Shown: one piece after another, positions 5,962 to 7,459 of the stretch
Position numbering within the stretch: position 1 is the stretch's first letter
Layout: each line of letters begins with the position of its first letter
Assembly: GCA_021813085.1 (NCBI GenBank)
Contig: JAKAMA010000111.1
Span: forward strand, 1 to 7,459
DNA length: 7,459 nt
Direction of reading: 5' to 3'
DNA from: Chloroflexota bacterium
Lineage (GTDB): Bacteria > Chloroflexota > Dehalococcoidia > DSTF01 > JACRBR01
Position numbers and translations under genes: made by a program
The notes under the pieces: generated by a model
What the model saw: the letters and a program-made list of their open reading frames with translations, nothing else
What the model was told of the DNA's origin: nothing
Databases searched by the model: none

Positions 5962-6507
5962 ATGGGGACCAACGCGACCGTACAGAACCTGACGTTCTGG
6001 CACTGGTATCCGGAGCTGCTGGTGCGCGACCTCACGCCGGAGCAGCTTGCCTGGCAGCCGGAGGGCCACGATACATCGGTCCAGTTCGCGATCTGGCACG
6101 CGTACCGCGCCGAAGATGAGATCCTGCACGGGCTCCTGATCGGCGGGCCGAGCGTCTTCACCTCGGAGCGATGGGCCGAGCGTCTGCCCGTCGAATCGAC
6201 CGGCATGACGCCGTTCGGGAACGGCATGACCCGCGCGCAGATCGGCGCCTTGCGATTCGGGGCCGGCGCGCTGCTGGCGTACGCCGCCGCCGTTGGCGCC
6301 CGCGTGGCCGCGTACGCGCGCGACCTGCCGGACGCCGACGCGGCCGCCGAGATCGCGCTGCCCTTCTTCCAGCAGGTGTACCCGACCGTGGCCACGATGA
6401 CGCGGGCCGACGCGATCGCCTTCTTCGCCATCGGCCACGTGTCGGAGCACCTGGGCGAGGTGCAGTTCCTGCGCGGGCTGATGGGCCTCAAGGGCGCGCC
6501 GCTCTAG
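5962..6507 (+). CDS. DinB-superfamily protein
   Basis: The 181-residue size is typical of the DinB/YfiT four-helix-bundle family (about 150-180). The ATG at 5962 is preceded by GGAAGGG with about 8 bases of spacing. The putative metal triad is visible: His46 (IWHAYRAED) and His159/His163 (GHVSEHLGEVQFLRGLMGLKG), the HxxxH spacing usual for the third helix. Known members bind a divalent metal and some are thiol S-transferases using bacillithiol, mycothiol or glutathione; many have no known function. It has no signal peptide or membrane segment, so it is cytoplasmic. It begins 24 bases after the copper fusion stop on the same strand and is probably cotranscribed. Whether it takes part in copper or thiol handling cannot be told from sequence. 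It should not be confused with DNA polymerase IV, which shares the DinB name. Confidence 0.85.
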   Translation: MGTNATVQNLTFWHWYPELLVRDLTPEQLAWQPEGHDTSVQFAIWHAYRAEDEILHGLLIGGPSVFTSERWAERLPVESTGMTPFGNGMTRAQIGALRFGAGALLAYAAAVGARVAAYARDLPDADAAAEIALPFFQQVYPTVATMTRADAIAFFAIGHVSEHLGEVQFLRGLMGLKGAPL

Positions 6508-6550
6508 TTCGGGAGCGAACGCCGCGTCAGGCCCGGCAGCCGTGCCGGGC
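6507..6550. terminator. Paired hairpins at the convergent gene ends, possible bidirectional terminator
   Basis: Two inverted repeats lie where the DinB gene (stop 6505-6507) meets the minus-strand membrane gene (stop 6529-6527). The first is GTTCG-ggag-CGAAC (6507-6520), a 5-bp stem. The second is GCCCGGCA-gccg-TGCCGGGC (6531-6550), a perfect 8-bp stem inside the last codons of the minus-strand gene. Neither is followed by a T-run on either strand, so a classic intrinsic terminator is not demonstrated; position and symmetry are the only support. Confidence 0.4.
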
Positions 6551-7459
6551 GATGGCGTAGACGTCGTACAGCGGCTGGTGCTCGATGCCGCGCACGCAGA
6601 CGCGCCCGCTGACCGGGCCGCGCGCCGCCATCGCGCGCAGCAGCGCGTGCTCGTTGGTGCCGTAGCCGCGGTCGTACGCGCCGTAGATGATCACGTAGTC
6701 GACCGCGCGCCTTCGCAGGAAGTCGCCGTAGGCGCGCTCGGACGGCCAGCTCCGCAGCGCCATGCTCTCGGGGAAGAACTCCGAGTCCAGCGCGGCGCCG
6801 TGGCGCAGCGCCTGGTACATGCCGTACTTGGCATCGCCCGCGCTCAGGACGCGGTACGTCGCGCCGGGCACGAAGCGGCCGGACTGGAGGAACCCGTCGA
6901 GCGAGCGGTCGGGCTCGCGCATCAGCCCGCGCCAGGCGTACGCGTCGTGCCGTAGCGGCACGAACGCCGCGTTCAGCGCGATCAGCACGGCGACGATGAG
7001 CAGCGGCGCGCGCGCGAGCGGCGTCCGCTGCAGCGCCAGGCCGATGAACGGCGCCGCCGGCACGAGGGCGCGCAGCCCGACGGTGCCGAAGAAGTTGGCC
7101 ACGATCCGCGGCACGCTCGTCTCGCCGAACACCGGCGAGGCCAGCGTGAAGTATGCGGCCGGGGCCGCGAGGACGAGCGAGAGCGCGTACGCGGCGAGCA
7201 GGTGCCTGCGGCGCGGCTCCCACCGCATGCGCGCCAGCACCAGGATGCCGATGAGCGGCAGCAGCACCGCAGGATGCGTCGCGCCCGCGCAGCCGGCGAG
7301 CACGCCGGCGAGCAGCGTCCGCCCGCCGCGCCAGGCGGCGATCGCGAACATCAGGAACGCCGCCGCCCAGAGGAACGGCATCTGGCCGAGCAGCGGCCCT
7401 TCGAGGAGCACCGGGTTGAGGATCACCATCGCCGCCCACCAGGGCCGGCGCATCTCCGG
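6527..7459 (-). CDS. Polytopic membrane protein, glycosyltransferase-39-like, 5' end beyond right edge
   Basis: About 310 residues are visible and the frame is open to the right edge, so the true start is probably outside; an internal ATG lies at 7453. Counting from that Met, hydrophobic segments fall at about 27-41, 46-74, 84-104, 121-141 and 148-166. A soluble C-terminal part (about 175-308) follows, with alternating strands such as VDYVIIYGAYDRGYG and a Tyr-rich end. Several transmembrane helices followed by a small outer domain is the layout of the C-terminal half of dolichyl-phosphate-mannose-type (GT39/GT83-like) glycosyltransferases of bacterial envelopes. The catalytic acidic residues of that fold would lie in the missing N-terminal part, so enzyme activity cannot be judged. 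It converges on the DinB gene with a 19-base gap and is probably unrelated to the copper block. Confidence 0.7.
   Translation of the reverse strand, partial: PEMRRPWWAAMVILNPVLLEGPLLGQMPFLWAAAFLMFAIAAWRGGRTLLAGVLAGCAGATHPAVLLPLIGILVLARMRWEPRRRHLLAAYALSLVLAAPAAYFTLASPVFGETSVPRIVANFFGTVGLRALVPAAPFIGLALQRTPLARAPLLIVAVLIALNAAFVPLRHDAYAWRGLMREPDRSLDGFLQSGRFVPGATYRVLSAGDAKYGMYQALRHGAALDSEFFPESMALRSWPSERAYGDFLRRRAVDYVIIYGAYDRGYGTNEHALLRAMAARGPVSGRVCVRGIEHQPLYDVYAIARHGCRA

Noticed and set aside
3895..6450. An 851-codon open frame on the minus strand, antisense to the CopC-CopD fusion and DinB gene.
   Set aside because: The translation is low-complexity Arg/His/Gly/Glu/Val-rich without any domain, membrane segment or ribosome binding site. 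It mirrors the codon bias of the plus-strand genes, which show clear motifs. It is a GC-bias shadow.

Overview
This is a GC-rich bacterial window with tightly packed genes, several GTG starts and strong AGGAGG-type ribosome binding sites. It holds no RNA genes, CRISPR arrays or mobile elements that I can see. The combination of a membrane-anchored CopC, a multi-domain CopC/CopD protein ending in cytochrome c, and a DinB-type protein suggests an uncultured environmental lineage such as Chloroflexota, or another high-GC soil or sediment phylum such as Rokubacteria. This placement is an inference from gene content and style only; no marker gene is present.

Layout. (1) Positions 1-2024, minus strand: a three-gene operon, transcribed right to left. 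It encodes a TetR-family repressor, a two-domain rhodanese (3-mercaptopyruvate/thiosulfate sulfurtransferase type) and an AhpD-like carboxymuconolactone decarboxylase family protein cut off by the left edge. The first two genes overlap by ATGA, and the second and third are 4 bases apart. In front of the operon is a good sigma-70-type promoter (TTGACG, 17 bp, TAGAAT) with a 16-bp inverted repeat directly downstream of the -10. This is the expected layout of a self-repressing TetR gene. (2) Positions 2255-6507, plus strand: four genes. These are a small three-helix membrane protein with a His/Cys-rich outer loop, a membrane-anchored CopC, a 794-residue CopC-CopD-YtkA-like-cytochrome c fusion, and a DinB-superfamily protein. 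(3) Positions 6527-7459, minus strand: a convergent polytopic membrane protein resembling the C-terminal part of family-39-type glycosyltransferases, open at the right edge.

How they may work together. The left operon looks like a thiol/peroxide stress unit under its own repressor. The plus-strand block looks like a copper-handling system at the outer face of the cytoplasmic membrane: two CopC domains with different predicted copper sites, one CopD channel-like domain, a possible extra metal-binding loop, and a covalently tethered heme c domain. The fused heme next to a copper transporter is the most interesting point. It suggests redox-coupled copper uptake (Cu(II) to Cu(I)) or delivery of copper to respiratory enzymes, though nothing in the sequence proves either.
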